A stretch of DNA of 64,000 nucleotides. It comes from Streptomyces liliiviolaceus (GTDB taxonomy: Bacteria; Actinomycetota; Actinomycetes; Streptomycetales; Streptomycetaceae). The translations under genes and the position numbers were made by a program. Within the stretch, counting starts at the first letter, position 1; the number at the start of each line of letters is the position of its first letter. The stretch covers positions 372,001-436,000 of the forward strand of contig NZ_JAGPYQ010000001.1 of NCBI RefSeq assembly GCF_018070025.1, given 5' to 3'. Below are positions 51,107 through 61,321 of the stretch, piece after piece. The notes below the pieces were generated by a model that worked only from the letters and a program-made list of their open reading frames with translations, did not search any database and was not told the origin of the DNA.

Positions 51107-51986
51107 TGGTACCCCCCTCTTCCCCCCGTACGTGCTGGTCTTTTCCCGCGTGTGAAGCCCTTGCCGAGTCCCCGTTCCGGCTACCCACAGGGATGCGTTC
51201 GGTCAGGATCTCAGTTCCCGGGAGGGGGGCGCACGGGAGCATTCGGGCCTGTGGGCATGCACCGTCGCATGCCCCCTGGTCTGCGGTCCAGTGTCCCACC
51301 GACTTGTCCCCCGGCTGACGGGTCGGCCGGGCCACTGGACCGGCCGCTGGACGGGGGCATGCGCGGGATCGTGCACGCAGACGTGCACGGGGACGTCCGA
51401 GAGCATCCCGCTTGCCCATGTTGTCCACGGTATCCATGGACTTGGCAGTGATCGCGACCCTTCCCCGAACTTGTCAACATATCGACACGCAGGGAACACA
51501 TGCACGTTCTCGTGCGTCACTCGCGGCTTCAGGGGGATCACACGCACACCAGGGGCAGATCGGATCGTCGACCGCTCGCCGCCGTCACGATGAGGCGACG
51601 GCCGCGGTCGGTCCGCCAGGCTATCGACGGAACCGGTGGCGCGTACGGCGTCCTGGGCGACCGGTACCGGCGAGGACACGTTTTGCGCGCCCCGCGCGCG
51701 GGAGGTGCCGGAACGGTCACCGCCCTGCCACAGGCGACTGACAGGTATTGAACGGCCGTTGGCACGTCCATGACCCTTGACCCAGGCGGCGCCCCTCCGC
51801 GCTTCGGGGGAGCGGACGGGCGCCGCCGCTCCAAACGCCCGAAGCCGGACGCCCCGAAGGGACGCGAGGATTTGCGCGCTCAGCCGGACGCCCCGAAGGG
51901 GCGCGGGGAACCGCGCGCTCAGCCACGACGAACGGTCAGATCCCCACGACGCTCAACCCCGAAGGCACCAAGCGGAGCGCACCCGT
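51107..51986. other. Long intergenic region without a convincing gene
   Basis: About 880 bases separate two minus-strand genes. Frames here lack the codon bias and domain content of real genes. Visible features are an inverted pair GTGCAC at 51371-51376 and 51383-51388 (also a 12-base direct spacing of CGTGCACG) about 270 bases upstream of the DUF2690 gene, and the degenerate repeat copies at its right end. An unannotated small RNA or promoter is possible but not shown. Confidence 0.5.
51858..51938 (+). repeat. Dispersed GCGCGGGGAAC repeat, cluster F (2 copies, one degenerate)
   Basis: A forward copy at 51897-51938 (AAGGGGCGCGGGGAACCGCG) is preceded by a decayed copy at 51858-51890 (GGGACGCGAGGATTTGCGCG). 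Both follow GCCCCGAAGG, and GCTCAGCC(A/G) recurs after each core, so the pair looks like an old tandem duplication. They lie beyond the 3' end of the DUF3017 gene (minus strand). Confidence 0.8.
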
Positions 51987-52778
51987 TCACGTCCTGATCG
52001 TGAAGTGCAGCGTGTCGTCCAGGAACGGAAGCTCCAGCCAGGGATTCGGCTGCGCCATCATCGCGAGCAGTGCGATGGTCGCTCCCAGGACGCCGTACGT
52101 GACAAGGTCCGTGAACCGGGAGCGGACGGCGAGCATGCCCACGTCGGGCAGCACCCAGCGCATGGCGGCGCCCGCGAGCAGCGCGACGCCGATCAGCAGG
52201 GTCCCCGCCTTGAACGCGTCGAGCGCGGTCAGCAGCAGTCCGAGTCCGACCAGGCCGGTGACCGCGAGGATGGGCCACTGCCGTGCGGGCGCGGGCGCGT
52301 CGCGGGGGGCCGCCCTGCCGCCGCCCTCGGGCCGTGCGGTGTCCCGGGTGAACAGGGGGAACCGCCGCGTGACCCGCCGGGGCTCCCCGTCGGGCCCGGG
52401 CGCACTGACGGCATCGCGAACGGTCAGGTCATCACCCTGCTCGCCCCCGGCGCCCGCTTCCGACGCCCCCTCCGAAGCCGAACCGGCTCCCGCATCCGCC
52501 CCGGAGGCCGCTTCCGACTCCGAGTCGGGCGCCGTAGCCGGGGCCGCATCCGGAGCCGTAGCCGTTTTCGAGACCGATCCCGCAGCCGGGGCCGGGTCCG
52601 AGGCCGCTCCCGGAGCCGGGACCGACGCCGACGCCTCGGCCGGAACCGGGGCCGACGTCGTGGCCGGGGCCGGGGCGTCGTCCTGCCCCCGGGCCCCGTT
52701 CTCCGCCGGGGTCACGGTCTTCTGCGTCGAGGGCACGGTCTTCTCCGCCGGGATCGCCGGCTCGCGGTCAGCCGGCAC
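51987..52778 (-). CDS. DUF3017 membrane protein
   Basis: A 263-residue protein. The N-terminal 150 residues are low-complexity Ala/Pro/Thr/Glu (AETEAA-like runs), probably disordered. The C-terminal 100 residues are the DUF3017 domain, with three spans: [40 protein letters not shown] and [19 protein letters not shown]. The family is found in actinomycetes beside folD, as here. The gene overlaps the folD 3' end by 11 bases, so the two are coupled. No role in folate metabolism is known. Confidence 0.85.
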   Translation of the reverse strand: MPADREPAIPAEKTVPSTQKTVTPAENGARGQDDAPAPATTSAPVPAEASASVPAPGAASDPAPAAGSVSKTATAPDAAPATAPDSESEAASGADAGAGSASEGASEAGAGGEQGDDLTVRDAVSAPGPDGEPRRVTRRFPLFTRDTARPEGGGRAAPRDAPAPARQWPILAVTGLVGLGLLLTALDAFKAGTLLIGVALLAGAAMRWVLPDVGMLAVRSRFTDLVTYGVLGATIALLAMMAQPNPWLELPFLDDTLHFTIRT

Positions 52779-53622
52779 TGCGTTCCGCCGCCTCGACCAC
52801 GTTGACGAGCAGCTGGGCGCGGGTCATCGGGCCCACTCCGCCCGGGTTCGGCGAGATCCACGCGGCGACCTCGGCCACCCCGGGGTGCACGTCGCCCACG
52901 ATCTTGCCCTCGGCGTTGCGGGAGACGCCGACGTCGAGGACGGCCGCCCCCGGCTTCACGTCCTCGGGGCGGATCAGGTGCGCGGACCCCGCCGCGGCCA
53001 CGATGATGTCGGCCTGACGCAGATGCGCGGCCAGATCACGCGTACCGGTGTGGCACTGCGTGACCGTCGCGTTCTCCGAGCGCCGCGTGAGCAGCAGCGG
53101 CATCGACCGGCCGATGGTCACACCACGGCCGACGACCACGACCTCCGCGCCCTTGATCTCCACTCCGTACTGCCGGAGCAGGGTGAGGACGCCGTTCGGG
53201 GTGCAGGGCAGCGGGGCCGGCTCGTTCAGGACGAGACGGCCGAGGTTCATCGGGTGGAGCCCGTCCGCGTCCTTGTCCGGGTCCATCAGTTCGAGGATGC
53301 GGTTCTCGTCGATGCCCTTGGGAAGCGGCAACTGGACGATGTACCCGGTGCAGGCCGGGTCCTCGTTGAGCTCGCGGACGACCGCCTCGATCTCCTCCTG
53401 CGTGGCGGTCGCGGGCAGTTCACGCTGGATGGAGGCGATACCGACCTGCGCGCAGTCGCGGTGCTTGCCCGCGACGTACTTCTGGCTGCCGGGGTCCTCA
53501 CCGACCAGGACGGTCCCGAGTCCGGGCGTGATGCCCCTCTCCTTCAGGGCCGCCACGCGGACGGTCAGATCGGACTTGATCGCGGCTGCGGTGGCCTTGC
53601 CATCGAGAATCTGGGCGGTCAT
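52768..53622 (-). CDS. folD: Methylenetetrahydrofolate dehydrogenase/cyclohydrolase FolD
   Basis: A 284-residue bifunctional enzyme converting 5,10-methylene-THF to 10-formyl-THF, used for purine and formyl-Met synthesis. It has the catalytic Lys in [18 protein letters not shown] and the [15 protein letters not shown] loop. NADP-binding [18 protein letters not shown] and the C-terminal [16 protein letters not shown] are conserved. It starts at ATG 53622; the frame further upstream is not coding. It heads a two-gene unit with DUF3017. Its substrate comes from GlyA and its product is used by PurN and PurH, all encoded in this window. Confidence 0.97.
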   Translation of the reverse strand: MTAQILDGKATAAAIKSDLTVRVAALKERGITPGLGTVLVGEDPGSQKYVAGKHRDCAQVGIASIQRELPATATQEEIEAVVRELNEDPACTGYIVQLPLPKGIDENRILELMDPDKDADGLHPMNLGRLVLNEPAPLPCTPNGVLTLLRQYGVEIKGAEVVVVGRGVTIGRSMPLLLTRRSENATVTQCHTGTRDLAAHLRQADIIVAAAGSAHLIRPEDVKPGAAVLDVGVSRNAEGKIVGDVHPGVAEVAAWISPNPGGVGPMTRAQLLVNVVEAAERSAG

Positions 53623-53919
53623 GGGCCCATCCTCGCGGATGACGGGGCCCCGGTTCCAATCCGGCCCCCCGCCCACGCTCCCCGGCCTCCCCCGACACCC
53701 CGTCCCGCCCCGTCGCTGTCCCGCTTCGCCCCATGATCGACGAGGTTGCACTTGCACAACACAGCCGGTATCCGGCTGGACAAATAAGTGACGCGTTAAG
53801 GACGATGAATGACACAGTGCCGCGGACAGTACCGGGGGGACGAACCGCATCTGTAGAACTTTCCTCCGAAATGTGCCGCGTCGTCCCCGCACTTGACGCA
53901 ACGACGGAGGAAAGACGCC
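53623..53919. promoter_or_regulatory. Divergent promoter region between folD and the Pro/Gln/Gly membrane protein
   Basis: About 297 bases separate two divergent starts. The right part (53740-53880) is less GC-rich and likely carries the promoter of the plus-strand gene, whose GGAGGAAAG ribosome site lies just before 53920. No operator or terminator symmetry stands out. Confidence 0.4.
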
Positions 53920-54564
53920 ATGAGTTTCGGCGATCCGAACAACCCCTACGGCCCGCCTCCCCAGGGCCAGCAGCCCGGATATCCGCCGCAGCAGCCGCAG
54001 GGCCAGCCCGGCTACCCGCCCCAGGGCCAGCCCGGTTACGGCTACCCGCAGGGCGCCCCGCAGCAGCCCGGCTACAACTACGGCTACCCGCAGCAGCAGG
54101 CGTACCCCGGTTACCCGGGCGGGAACTACATGCCGATGGAGATGCCGGGTCTGATGAAGACCGCGCGCGTCCTGCTGTTCATCCTGGCGGGCCTGCAGAT
54201 CCTGTTCGGGATCATCGCCGGCATAGCCGTCGGCGCCGCGCAGGACGCGTCGAACGGCTTCGGCAGCGGTGACGACACCGACACCCTCGCGGGCCTGGGC
54301 TTCGTGCTCGCGGTGTTCCTGGTCGGTGTCGGCGCCCTGTCGATCTTCCTGGGCGTGAAGTTCAAGACCGGCGGCACCGGCATCCGCGTCACGACGATCG
54401 TGTACGCGTCGCTGATGATCCTCGGCGGTCTCAGCAACCTCGTGCAGGGCGGCGGCGGTTCCGTCACCTTCGGCGGGATCATCTCGCTGGCCATCGCAGG
54501 CATCATCCTCGCCTCGATGGTGAACGGCGCCGCCTCGGCCTGGTTCAAGCGCCCACGGTACTGA
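53920..54564 (+). CDS. Pro/Gln/Gly/Tyr-tailed four-span membrane protein
   Basis: A 214-residue protein. Residues 1-75 are low-complexity [11 protein letters not shown] repeats, followed by four spans: about 85-105 ([20 protein letters not shown]), 125-148, 158-175 and 185-205. The ATG at 53920 is preceded by GGAGGAAAG; nine codons upstream in frame lack support. The layout (Tyr/Pro-rich cytoplasmic tail and small membrane domain) resembles the TM2 protein at 9084-9638 but lacks the TM2 motifs. Family not recognised; such proteins are common in Streptomyces and unstudied. Confidence 0.75.
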   Translation: MSFGDPNNPYGPPPQGQQPGYPPQQPQGQPGYPPQGQPGYGYPQGAPQQPGYNYGYPQQQAYPGYPGGNYMPMEMPGLMKTARVLLFILAGLQILFGIIAGIAVGAAQDASNGFGSGDDTDTLAGLGFVLAVFLVGVGALSIFLGVKFKTGGTGIRVTTIVYASLMILGGLSNLVQGGGGSVTFGGIISLAIAGIILASMVNGAASAWFKRPRY

Positions 54565-54596
54565 CCTGGGGAAACGGCGCGTCCACGCCGTACACA

Positions 54597-54643
54597 CGCC
54601 AAGGGCCGTGCTCCGCCTCGCGAGGGGGAACACGGCCCTGGCG
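54597..54643. terminator. Bidirectional terminator between the membrane protein gene and purH
   Basis: Arms at 54597-54610 and 54631-54643 pair over 13 bp with one bulged A. The structure is 32 bases past the plus-strand stop and 24 beyond the purH stop, so it serves both convergent genes. Confidence 0.8.
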
Positions 54644-54666
54644 CGTACCGGGGTCCTGCCGGAGTC

Positions 54667-56274
54667 CTAGTGGAAGAAGTGGCGCGTCCCCGTGAAGTAC
54701 ATGGTCACGCCGGCCTTCTTGGCCGCCTCGACGACCAGTTCGTCGCGGACCGAACCGCCGGGCTGGACCACCGCCCTGACGCCGGCCGCGGTCAGGATCT
54801 CCAGGCCGTCGGGGAACGGGAAGAAGGCGTCCGAGGCGGCGAAGGAGCCCCGGGCCCGCTCGGCGCCCGCGCGCTCGACCGCGAGCTTGGCGGAGTCGAC
54901 GCGGTTGACCTGGCCCATGCCGACGCCGACGGAGGCGCCGTCCTTGGCGAGGAGGATCGCGTTGGACTTGACGGCCCGGCAGGCGCGCCAGGCGAAGGCC
55001 AGTTCGTCCAGCTCGCCCTGGGAGAGGGCGTCGCCGGTCGCCAGGGTCCAGGAGGACGGGTCGTCGCCGTCGGCCTGGAGACGGTCGGTGACCTGCAGGA
55101 GCCGGCCGCCGTCGATCTGCTTGACCTCGACCTGCGCGGACGGGGCCTGGTGGGCGCGCAGCACGCGGATGTTCTTCTTCTTGGCGAGGGCCTCCAGCGC
55201 GCCGTCCTCGTACTCGGGCGCGACGATGACCTCGGTGAAGATCTCCGCGACCTGCTCCGCCATCTCCTTGGAGACCGGGCGGTTGACGGCGATGACGCCG
55301 CCGAACGCGGAGAGCGGGTCGCAGGCGTGCGCCTTGCGGTGCGCCTCGGCGACGTTCGCGCCGATCGCGATGCCGCACGGGTTGGCGTGCTTGATGATCG
55401 CGACGCACGGGTCGTCGTGGTCGTACGCGGCACGGCGCGCGGCGTCCGTGTCCGTGTAGTTGTTGAAGGACATCTCCTTGCCGTGCAGCTGCTCCGCGTC
55501 GGCCAGGCCGCCTGTGCCGTCGACGTAGAGCGCGGCGCCCTGGTGCGGGTTCTCGCCGTAGCGCAGGGTGTTGCGCTTCTCGAAGGTCGAGCCGATGAAC
55601 TCGGGGAAGCCCGAGTCGTCGGCGGGCGCGTACTCGCTCGCGAACCAGGAGGCGACGGTGACGTCGTACGCGGCGGTGTGCTGGAAGGCCTCGGCGGCGA
55701 GCCGCTTGCGGGCGTGCAGGTCGAAGCCGCCGTCGCGGACCGCGGACAGCACGTCGGCGTACCGCTCGGGGCTGGTGACCACGGAGACGGACGGGTGGTT
55801 CTTGGCGGCGGCGCGGACCATCGAGGGGCCGCCGATGTCGATCTGCTCGACGCACTCGTCGGGGGTGGCGCCCGAGGCGACGGTCTCCCGGAACGGGTAG
55901 AGGTTCACGACGACCAGCTGGAACGGCTCGACGCCCAGCTCGGCGAGCTGCTCCCGGTGGGACTCAAGGCGCAGGTCGGCGAGGATGCCCGCGTGCACGC
56001 GCGGGTGCAGCGTCTTGACCCGGCCGTCCAGGCACTCGGGGAAGCCGGTGAGCTCCTCGACCTTGGTGACGGGCACCCCGGCGGCGGCGATCTTCGCGGC
56101 GGTGGATCCGGTGGAGACCAGCTCCACGCCGGCCGCGTGCAGGCCCTGGGCGAGCTCTTCGAGTCCGGTCTTGTCGTAGACGCTGACGAGCGCGCGCCGG
56201 ATGACGCGCTTGCTGCCCTCGGCCGTGTCTGTGCTGCCGGCGCTGCCTGCGCTGCCTGTGCTCTCGGCGGTCAC
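54667..56274 (-). CDS. purH: Bifunctional AICAR transformylase/IMP cyclohydrolase PurH
   Basis: A 535-residue enzyme for the last two steps of IMP synthesis. The N-terminal IMP cyclohydrolase domain (about 20-160) has [20 protein letters not shown] and [20 protein letters not shown]. The C-terminal AICAR transformylase has [14 protein letters not shown], the formyl-transfer Lys-His region IIKHANPCG and [19 protein letters not shown]. It starts at GTG 56274, overlapping the purN stop as GTGA, so purN and purH form one operon. It needs 10-formyl-THF from FolD. The first 20 residues (Ser/Gly/Thr-rich) are a Streptomyces-style extension. Confidence 0.97.
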   Translation of the reverse strand: MTAESTGSAGSAGSTDTAEGSKRVIRRALVSVYDKTGLEELAQGLHAAGVELVSTGSTAAKIAAAGVPVTKVEELTGFPECLDGRVKTLHPRVHAGILADLRLESHREQLAELGVEPFQLVVVNLYPFRETVASGATPDECVEQIDIGGPSMVRAAAKNHPSVSVVTSPERYADVLSAVRDGGFDLHARKRLAAEAFQHTAAYDVTVASWFASEYAPADDSGFPEFIGSTFEKRNTLRYGENPHQGAALYVDGTGGLADAEQLHGKEMSFNNYTDTDAARRAAYDHDDPCVAIIKHANPCGIAIGANVAEAHRKAHACDPLSAFGGVIAVNRPVSKEMAEQVAEIFTEVIVAPEYEDGALEALAKKKNIRVLRAHQAPSAQVEVKQIDGGRLLQVTDRLQADGDDPSSWTLATGDALSQGELDELAFAWRACRAVKSNAILLAKDGASVGVGMGQVNRVDSAKLAVERAGAERARGSFAASDAFFPFPDGLEILTAAGVRAVVQPGGSVRDELVVEAAKKAGVTMYFTGTRHFFH

Positions 56275-56900
56275 TGGATAACTACCTTTCGTCCCTCGAT
56301 GCGATAGCCGTTGCGGGCGAGCCGCCCCACGACATCGACGAGCAGCCTTCGCTCGACTTCCTTGATGCGCTCATGGAGAGCGGATCCATCGTCTTCGTAG
56401 TCCTCGTTGCGGACCTCGACCACGCCCTGGGCGATGATCGGGCCGGTGTCGACGCCGTCGTCGACGAAGTGGACGGTGCACCCGGTGACCTTCGCGCCGT
56501 AGGCGAGGGCGTCACGGACGCCGTGCGCCCCCGGGAAGCTGGGCAGCAGGGCGGGGTGGGTGTTCACGCACCGGCCGCCGAAGCGGGCCAGGAACTCCTT
56601 GCCCACGATCTTCATGAACCCGGCGGAGACGACGAGATCCGGTGCGTACGACCCGGTGGCCTCGGCCAGGGCCGCGTCCCACTCGTCACGGGTCCCGTAG
56701 TCCTTCACCCGGTGGACGAAGGTCGGCAGCCCGGCACGCTCGGCGCGCTCAAGCCCCGCGATGTTCTCGCGGTCCGCGCCGACCGCGACGATCTCGGCTC
56801 CGTAGCCGGCCGCTCCCTGCGACGCGATCGCGTCGAGGAGGGCCTGCAGATTCGTACCTGATCCGGAGACCAGCACGACGACGCGCTTGGCCTTGGCCAC
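56271..56900 (-). CDS. purN: Phosphoribosylglycinamide formyltransferase PurN
   Basis: A 209-residue folate-dependent GAR transformylase that adds the third atom group of the purine ring. It has the N-terminal [19 protein letters not shown], the catalytic Asn-His-Asp region in [19 protein letters not shown] and [17 protein letters not shown], then [19 protein letters not shown]. Start GTG 56900. It is the first gene of purN-purH; the overlap with purH ensures coupled translation. Length and motifs are normal. Confidence 0.96.
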   Translation of the reverse strand: MAKAKRVVVLVSGSGTNLQALLDAIASQGAAGYGAEIVAVGADRENIAGLERAERAGLPTFVHRVKDYGTRDEWDAALAEATGSYAPDLVVSAGFMKIVGKEFLARFGGRCVNTHPALLPSFPGAHGVRDALAYGAKVTGCTVHFVDDGVDTGPIIAQGVVEVRNEDYEDDGSALHERIKEVERRLLVDVVGRLARNGYRIEGRKVVIQ

Positions 56901-57338
56901 GGCGGGGCCCTTTCTCGGGGAGTGCCTTTGTACGGTCGTACGAATGCTTCGCGCCCCCGGATACGGGGAAGTCTACGAAGCGGCCGACCGCCAGCAACGA
57001 TACCGGCACACCGGGCGGCCCCCACGGGACGGGGGCGTGGCCGGAAGGTAGCGTCTGGGGAGGAACCACCCCGGGAAGACGGTCCGAGCAGGGGAACGCC
57101 TTTTGCACACGGGACGTTGACCGGGGAGAGGTACAGGTACGAATGTCCGGGAAGTGAGCCCCCGGAGGCGTAGCCGACTCCGTGGCCGGTTGCCCGCCGG
57201 TCACCAGCACCGATCACCACCGCCCGACACCACCAAGGGGAAGACGCACACCTGATGCCGGACCGAAGTCTCCGACGCCCTCCGCTCCTGCTGCGCGAGC
57301 GGCGCTCCTCTCCCACTCCGCCGCGGGAGAGCGACGAC
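56901..57338. other. Intergenic region between purN and the next plus-strand gene
   Basis: About 350-440 bases, depending on the start chosen for the next gene, separate divergent genes. No coding frame, hairpin or repeat is convincing. An in-frame ATG at 57255 would extend the right-hand gene; the sequence between it and 57339 has a mixed signal. Promoters for both genes must lie here. Confidence 0.45.
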
Positions 57339-58046
57339 GTGCCCGAGAGCGGGCAGGGCTCCGGCGCACCGGGAAACCCCTCGGACGACAACCCCTTCGC
57401 CCCGCCGCCGGAGGGGACCCCCGACCGGCCGTGGCAGCCGCGGCGTCCCGCGGGCGGCCAGGGCCAGGACGGCAGGGGCGGCCAGGACGACGGCAGCTCC
57501 CCCTGGGGCAGCCAGTGGAGCGACCGGCAGCCGGGCCCCGCGCAGGGCGGCCGTTTCGGTGACAGGCCGGGCTCCGGCAACTCGGGCCCCGGTGGCGGCC
57601 AGGGCGGTCCTGACGGCTCCGGCGGACCGGGCGCGGGGATGCGCTGGGACCCGACCGACCCGGCACAGCGGCGCGCACGGTACTCGCTGCTGTCCGGCAT
57701 GTGGGCGTTCTTCTTCGCCCTCTTCAGCTGGCCGTACGTGGCGTTGCTGCTCGGCGCGCTGGCCCTGTACTGGTCGATCAGCGCCCTGCGCGCCAAGCCG
57801 CGCGCGGCGGACCCGGACGCCCCGGCGCCGTCCGGCCGGGACTCGAAGCCCCAGACCACCGCGGCGATCAGCGGCCTCGTCACGGCGTCCCTGGCGCTCG
57901 CCCTGGTCGCGACGACGTTCACGGCCCAGCTGGTGTACCGCGACTACTACACCTGTGTGAACGACTCCCTCACCAACACGGCGAAGAAGTCCTGCGACTC
58001 GCTGCTGCCGGACGAGCTGCAGGGCTTCTTGGGCACCCAGGACTGA
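57339..58046 (+). CDS. Gly/Pro-rich small membrane protein
   Basis: About 235 residues. The first 100 are Gly/Gln/Pro/Asp-rich and probably disordered. Two spans follow: about 115-145 ([35 protein letters not shown]) and about 178-198 ([20 protein letters not shown]). A short external tail has two cysteines (YYTCVNDS and [11 protein letters not shown]). The start is uncertain: GTG 57339 has GGGAG nine bases upstream, while ATG 57255 would add 28 Arg/Pro-rich residues. Family not recognised. It is convergent with the PerM gene and divergent from purN. Confidence 0.7.
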   Translation: MPESGQGSGAPGNPSDDNPFAPPPEGTPDRPWQPRRPAGGQGQDGRGGQDDGSSPWGSQWSDRQPGPAQGGRFGDRPGSGNSGPGGGQGGPDGSGGPGAGMRWDPTDPAQRRARYSLLSGMWAFFFALFSWPYVALLLGALALYWSISALRAKPRAADPDAPAPSGRDSKPQTTAAISGLVTASLALALVATTFTAQLVYRDYYTCVNDSLTNTAKKSCDSLLPDELQGFLGTQD

Positions 58047-58068
58047 CCCGGGGCGGGCGCACCTGCCG

Positions 58069-60234
58069 TCAGTCCGGGGGGTCGACGGGGGCGGACGCCT
58101 TCTTCAGTGCCGCCCAGCGGGTCTCGCGTGAGACGTCGTCGTGCCAGTCGTCGTTCCAGAGGGACCCGTAGAGGTCGGAGGGCGGCAGGAAGTCGTACGG
58201 CTCGAAGTCGGGATCGGGAGTCGTACGGCTGGTACGGCTCGTACCGCTCCCACGGCTCCCACGGCTGCCGGTGGCTTCACCGGGTTCCCCCTCCGCCCGC
58301 CGCCCGGGCCGGAACCGCGAGAACCACCGGGTGCGCGGGGGCGGTGGCGGTGTCGGTGCTTGGGCGGGTGGCATCTGGGCGGACGGTGCCTGGGCGGACG
58401 GTGCCTGGCCGGACGGTGCCTGGGCCGACGGCTCGTGCGCCGGAGAGTCGGGGGGCGAAGACTCGCGTGCCGGGGGCGCGGGGGTCGCAGACCCGTTCTC
58501 CGGGGACGCCGGGCCCGGGGACCCGTTCGTCGGGGGCTCGTTCGTCGGGGGCTCGGGGCTCGGAGTCCTCACCGGAGCCGCGGAAGGCTCGTGGACCAGG
58601 AACTCGTAGATCGAGTGCTCCCCGGTCGGCCGCTTCCCGGTCGGCTGCCCCTCGGACGCCTGCTCCTCGGCGGACCCCTCGGCATCCCGTGCGCGCCGAA
58701 CCCGAAGGCCCCGTACGCCGAGACCCCGTACCCCACGCCCGCGTACCCGGAACCCCGCTGCCCGGCGCGCCCAGCCGCCCCGCAGGCCACCCGGGTCCGC
58801 GGAACGTACGCGAGGGGTCCGGGGCTCGCGCAGGCGCCAGGAGCGCAGGGCCAGGCCCGTCGGCAGGCCCACCGCCGCGATCCAGAGCGCCGCGGCCGGG
58901 CCCGTCTGCCACCAGACAGGGCCGAAGTCGGCGAGCGCGGCCACACCGAGGGGGCCGCCCGCCAGGGCCGCGAGGACCGCGAGGGCCAGGCCGCACAGGG
59001 CCGCCGCGAGCGCCAGGGCCCCGGCGGTACGTCCGGCGGACCAGGCCGCCGCGCGCCGGGCCGCCGCCGAGGCCGCGTCCTCTCCCCCGCCCGCACGCGT
59101 GCGCCCCGGCACCCCCGCCTTGAGCGTGAACCACGCCACCACCACGCCGGCCACCACGGGGACGGCTCCCGCCGCCCAGTTCAGCTCCGTCCCCCGGCCG
59201 GCGTCCGGAAGGGCCGCCAGCAGGGGGAAGGGGGGCAGCCGCGAGCCGGGGTCGGACAGCAACGGACCCGCCGTATGCCCGGCCCCGAGCGTGAAACCGG
59301 GGCCGAGCGCGTACGCGGCCCCCCACACCGCCGCGTTCGGGATGAGCGCCAGCGCCAGCAGCAGCACCGCGAACCGGCCCGACCAGCTGTCCGTGAGCTG
59401 CAGGAACGACAGCCGCGCCGGGCCTCCGTGCCACACCAGCGAGACACCGACGAGGACGACCCCGCCGCCCACGAGCACCGCGGCCCCGGCGGCGGCGGCG
59501 CGTACGGCGGTCAGGAGCCGCGCCCCGGCGTCCGAAGGCAGGACGGACCCGAGCTGAAGAATGTCGAGGGCCTGGCGCAGAGCCCGTGGCAGCGGCCCGG
59601 GCAGCCGCCCGTACGCCGTCCAGACGCCCGCTCCGGCCGCGGTCACCACGAGCAGCGGCGGCCACAGGACGACGGACGTCCACGACGGGCTCGGTTCGCC
59701 GCCCGCGGCGTACACCGCGGCGGCGGCGCCGACCGCCAGATAGCCCACGACGGTTCCGGCCCACGCCGCGCGAACGGCGGGCGACCGCGCCCCGGACCCG
59801 TCACCGTCACCGACGCCATCGCCGTCGTTGTCACCGTCGCCGTCGTCGGCCTTGCCGTCCGCCGCGTCGCGCGCCGCGCGGTGCAGCAGCCACACGGGCA
59901 GGGCGACGAGGAGCAACGGAGTCACACCAATGGGTGCGGGTACGCCGGACAGCGTGTCCGTGCGGACGAGTTCGGCGCCGTGCGCCAGCAGCCACAGCGC
60001 GGCGGCGACGTGCAGGGCCCCGTCGGGACCGCTGTCCGGGTAGGGCGAACTGATCCACAGGACCGTCACGAGGACGGCGAGCGCCGCCAGTCCGAGGCCC
60101 GCCGCGAGCACGCCGCCGGCCAGGCCCGCGGCCAGCCCGGGCGACCGTTCGCGCAGCCGGGTGAGCGGCGGCGGCAACGACGGGCTGCGGTCCGAGCTAC
60201 GGTCCGGGCTGCGATCGGGGCTGCGATCGGTCAT
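58069..60234 (-). CDS. perM: DUF6350/PerM-like cell-division membrane protein
   Basis: A 721-residue multispan protein. The first 480 residues have about ten spans, starting with [20 protein letters not shown] and [20 protein letters not shown], then [20 protein letters not shown]. The C-terminal 220 residues are a charged, repetitive Pro/Ser/Glu tail ([15 protein letters not shown]), ending with a conserved [17 protein letters not shown]. The family includes mycobacterial PerM (Rv0955), which stabilises divisome protein FtsB and lies in the same sucCD-purNH neighbourhood. Start ATG 60234 (MTDRSPD), with an upstream GTG-type extension possible. The repeated DRSPDRS at the N-terminus is unusual. 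Confidence 0.85.
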   Translation of the reverse strand: MTDRSPDRSPDRSSDRSPSLPPPLTRLRERSPGLAAGLAGGVLAAGLGLAALAVLVTVLWISSPYPDSGPDGALHVAAALWLLAHGAELVRTDTLSGVPAPIGVTPLLLVALPVWLLHRAARDAADGKADDGDGDNDGDGVGDGDGSGARSPAVRAAWAGTVVGYLAVGAAAAVYAAGGEPSPSWTSVVLWPPLLVVTAAGAGVWTAYGRLPGPLPRALRQALDILQLGSVLPSDAGARLLTAVRAAAAGAAVLVGGGVVLVGVSLVWHGGPARLSFLQLTDSWSGRFAVLLLALALIPNAAVWGAAYALGPGFTLGAGHTAGPLLSDPGSRLPPFPLLAALPDAGRGTELNWAAGAVPVVAGVVVAWFTLKAGVPGRTRAGGGEDAASAAARRAAAWSAGRTAGALALAAALCGLALAVLAALAGGPLGVAALADFGPVWWQTGPAAALWIAAVGLPTGLALRSWRLREPRTPRVRSADPGGLRGGWARRAAGFRVRGRGVRGLGVRGLRVRRARDAEGSAEEQASEGQPTGKRPTGEHSIYEFLVHEPSAAPVRTPSPEPPTNEPPTNGSPGPASPENGSATPAPPARESSPPDSPAHEPSAQAPSGQAPSAQAPSAQMPPAQAPTPPPPPRTRWFSRFRPGRRAEGEPGEATGSRGSRGSGTSRTSRTTPDPDFEPYDFLPPSDLYGSLWNDDWHDDVSRETRWAALKKASAPVDPPD

Positions 60235-60252
60235 CTGGGTCACGCCCGCCAT

Positions 60253-60349
60253 GCTCCCAACGACACGCGCTTTCCCGTCGTAACAGGCGAACCTCGGATG
60301 TGTCGCTCAATATACGTTTTATGTACTTTTACGTACGGAAGGGCGCCCG
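60253..60349. promoter_or_regulatory. AT-rich divergent promoter region
   Basis: The short gap contains the most AT-rich run in the window's right third, with ATACGTTTT, ATGTACTTTT and ACGTACGG in succession at about 60312-60338, a quasi-direct repeat of about 10 bases. It probably holds the promoter of the sigma-like gene at 60350; TATGTA at 60320 is a possible -10. Confidence 0.45.
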
Positions 60350-61234
60350 GTGACGCAGACCGCTGCCCCCACCGACGCCGATACGGACACCGATACCGAT
60401 ACCGGCGGCACCGACACCGACGGCGCCGCCACCGGCCTGACGCCCGCCGAGGCCTTCGACGCCCTCTACGCCTACGCCGCCCCCGCCCTCGTACGGCAGG
60501 CGTATCTGCTCACCGGGCGGCGTGAGCTGGCGCGGGAGTCCGTGGAGCGGGCCTTCCAGTTGGCCTGGCAGCGCTGGCCCGAGGTGGCGGTCGACCGGGA
60601 TCCGGCGGGCTGGGTGCGGGCGGCGGCGTACGAGTACGCGATGTCGCCCTGGCACCGGCTGCGGCTGCGCCACCGGGCCCCGGAGCCGCCGCCTGCCGCT
60701 CTGGACGACCGCCGGCTGCTGTCCATACTGCTGGGCCTGCCGCCCGTGTACCGGCGGACCCTGCTCCTCTACGACGGGGTCGGGATCGGGCTGGCGGAGA
60801 CCGCGGCCGAGACGGAGGCGAGCACTCCGGCGGCGGCGAACCGGCTGCTGTACGCGCGCGCGACCGTCGCCCGGCGGCTGCCCGAGCTGGCGGAGAAGGA
60901 GGAGCTGCGGCGGCGGCTCGCCGAGCTGGGCGGCACGGAACGGCTGCGGACCGCTCCGAAGCCCGTCGTCGTGCGCTCCGGCAGCGAGCGCCGGGCCCGC
61001 CGCTGGACCCGCGCGGCCATCGCCTTCACGGTCCTGATCATCGGCTCCACCGCGTTCACGCTGCACACGGCCCCCGATCATTACGAGGCCCCGCAGGCCC
61101 CGGCCACGAAGGTGCCCGGGGTTCCGCCTCGGTCCGGCCCGGGCCCGCTGTCCGAGGAGGACCTGGAACTGCGGGCCACCCTGCGCGACATGGTCGGCAA
61201 GGGTCCGCACAGACTCGTACCGCAGCTGCGCTGA
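60350..61234 (+). CDS. Sigma-factor-like protein with C-terminal membrane span
   Basis: A 294-residue protein starting at GTG 60350. The N-terminal 28 residues are Asp/Thr repeats (DTDTDTDTGGTDTD). Residues about 30-215 resemble an ECF sigma layout. The region-2-like part is LYAYAAPALVRQAYLLTGRR, ELARESVERAFQLAWQRWPE, DPAGWVRAAAYEYAMSPWHR. The region-4-like part is PPVYRRTLLLYDGVGIGLAE, TPAAANRLLYARATVARRLP. The usual acidic DAEDV motif and promoter-contact residues are poorly kept. A span (about 220-238, RAAIAFTVLIIGSTAFTLHT) and a 50-residue external tail follow. So it is a membrane-tied, probably degenerate sigma relative. A terminator lies between it and sucD. Confidence 0.75.
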   Translation: MTQTAAPTDADTDTDTDTGGTDTDGAATGLTPAEAFDALYAYAAPALVRQAYLLTGRRELARESVERAFQLAWQRWPEVAVDRDPAGWVRAAAYEYAMSPWHRLRLRHRAPEPPPAALDDRRLLSILLGLPPVYRRTLLLYDGVGIGLAETAAETEASTPAAANRLLYARATVARRLPELAEKEELRRRLAELGGTERLRTAPKPVVVRSGSERRARRWTRAAIAFTVLIIGSTAFTLHTAPDHYEAPQAPATKVPGVPPRSGPGPLSEEDLELRATLRDMVGKGPHRLVPQLR

Positions 61235-61255
61235 GAGCCGCCGCCCGGCGACGCG

Positions 61256-61292
61256 GACGGGCCCGCACCCCCGGTGAGGGTGCGGGCCCGTC
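61256..61292. terminator. Terminator between the sigma-like gene and sucD
   Basis: Perfect 15-bp arms at 61256-61270 and 61278-61292 around a 7-nt loop. It is 22 bases past the plus-strand stop and 30 beyond the sucD stop, so it can serve both convergent genes. Confidence 0.88.
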
Positions 61293-61321
61293 GGCGTACC
61301 GTCGAACGGTGAACCGGCCGG

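Noticed and set aside
51203..51679. Open frames in the 880-base gap left of the DUF3017 gene
   Set aside because: None shows the third-position GC pattern of neighbouring genes, a ribosome site or a domain. They change composition abruptly along their length.
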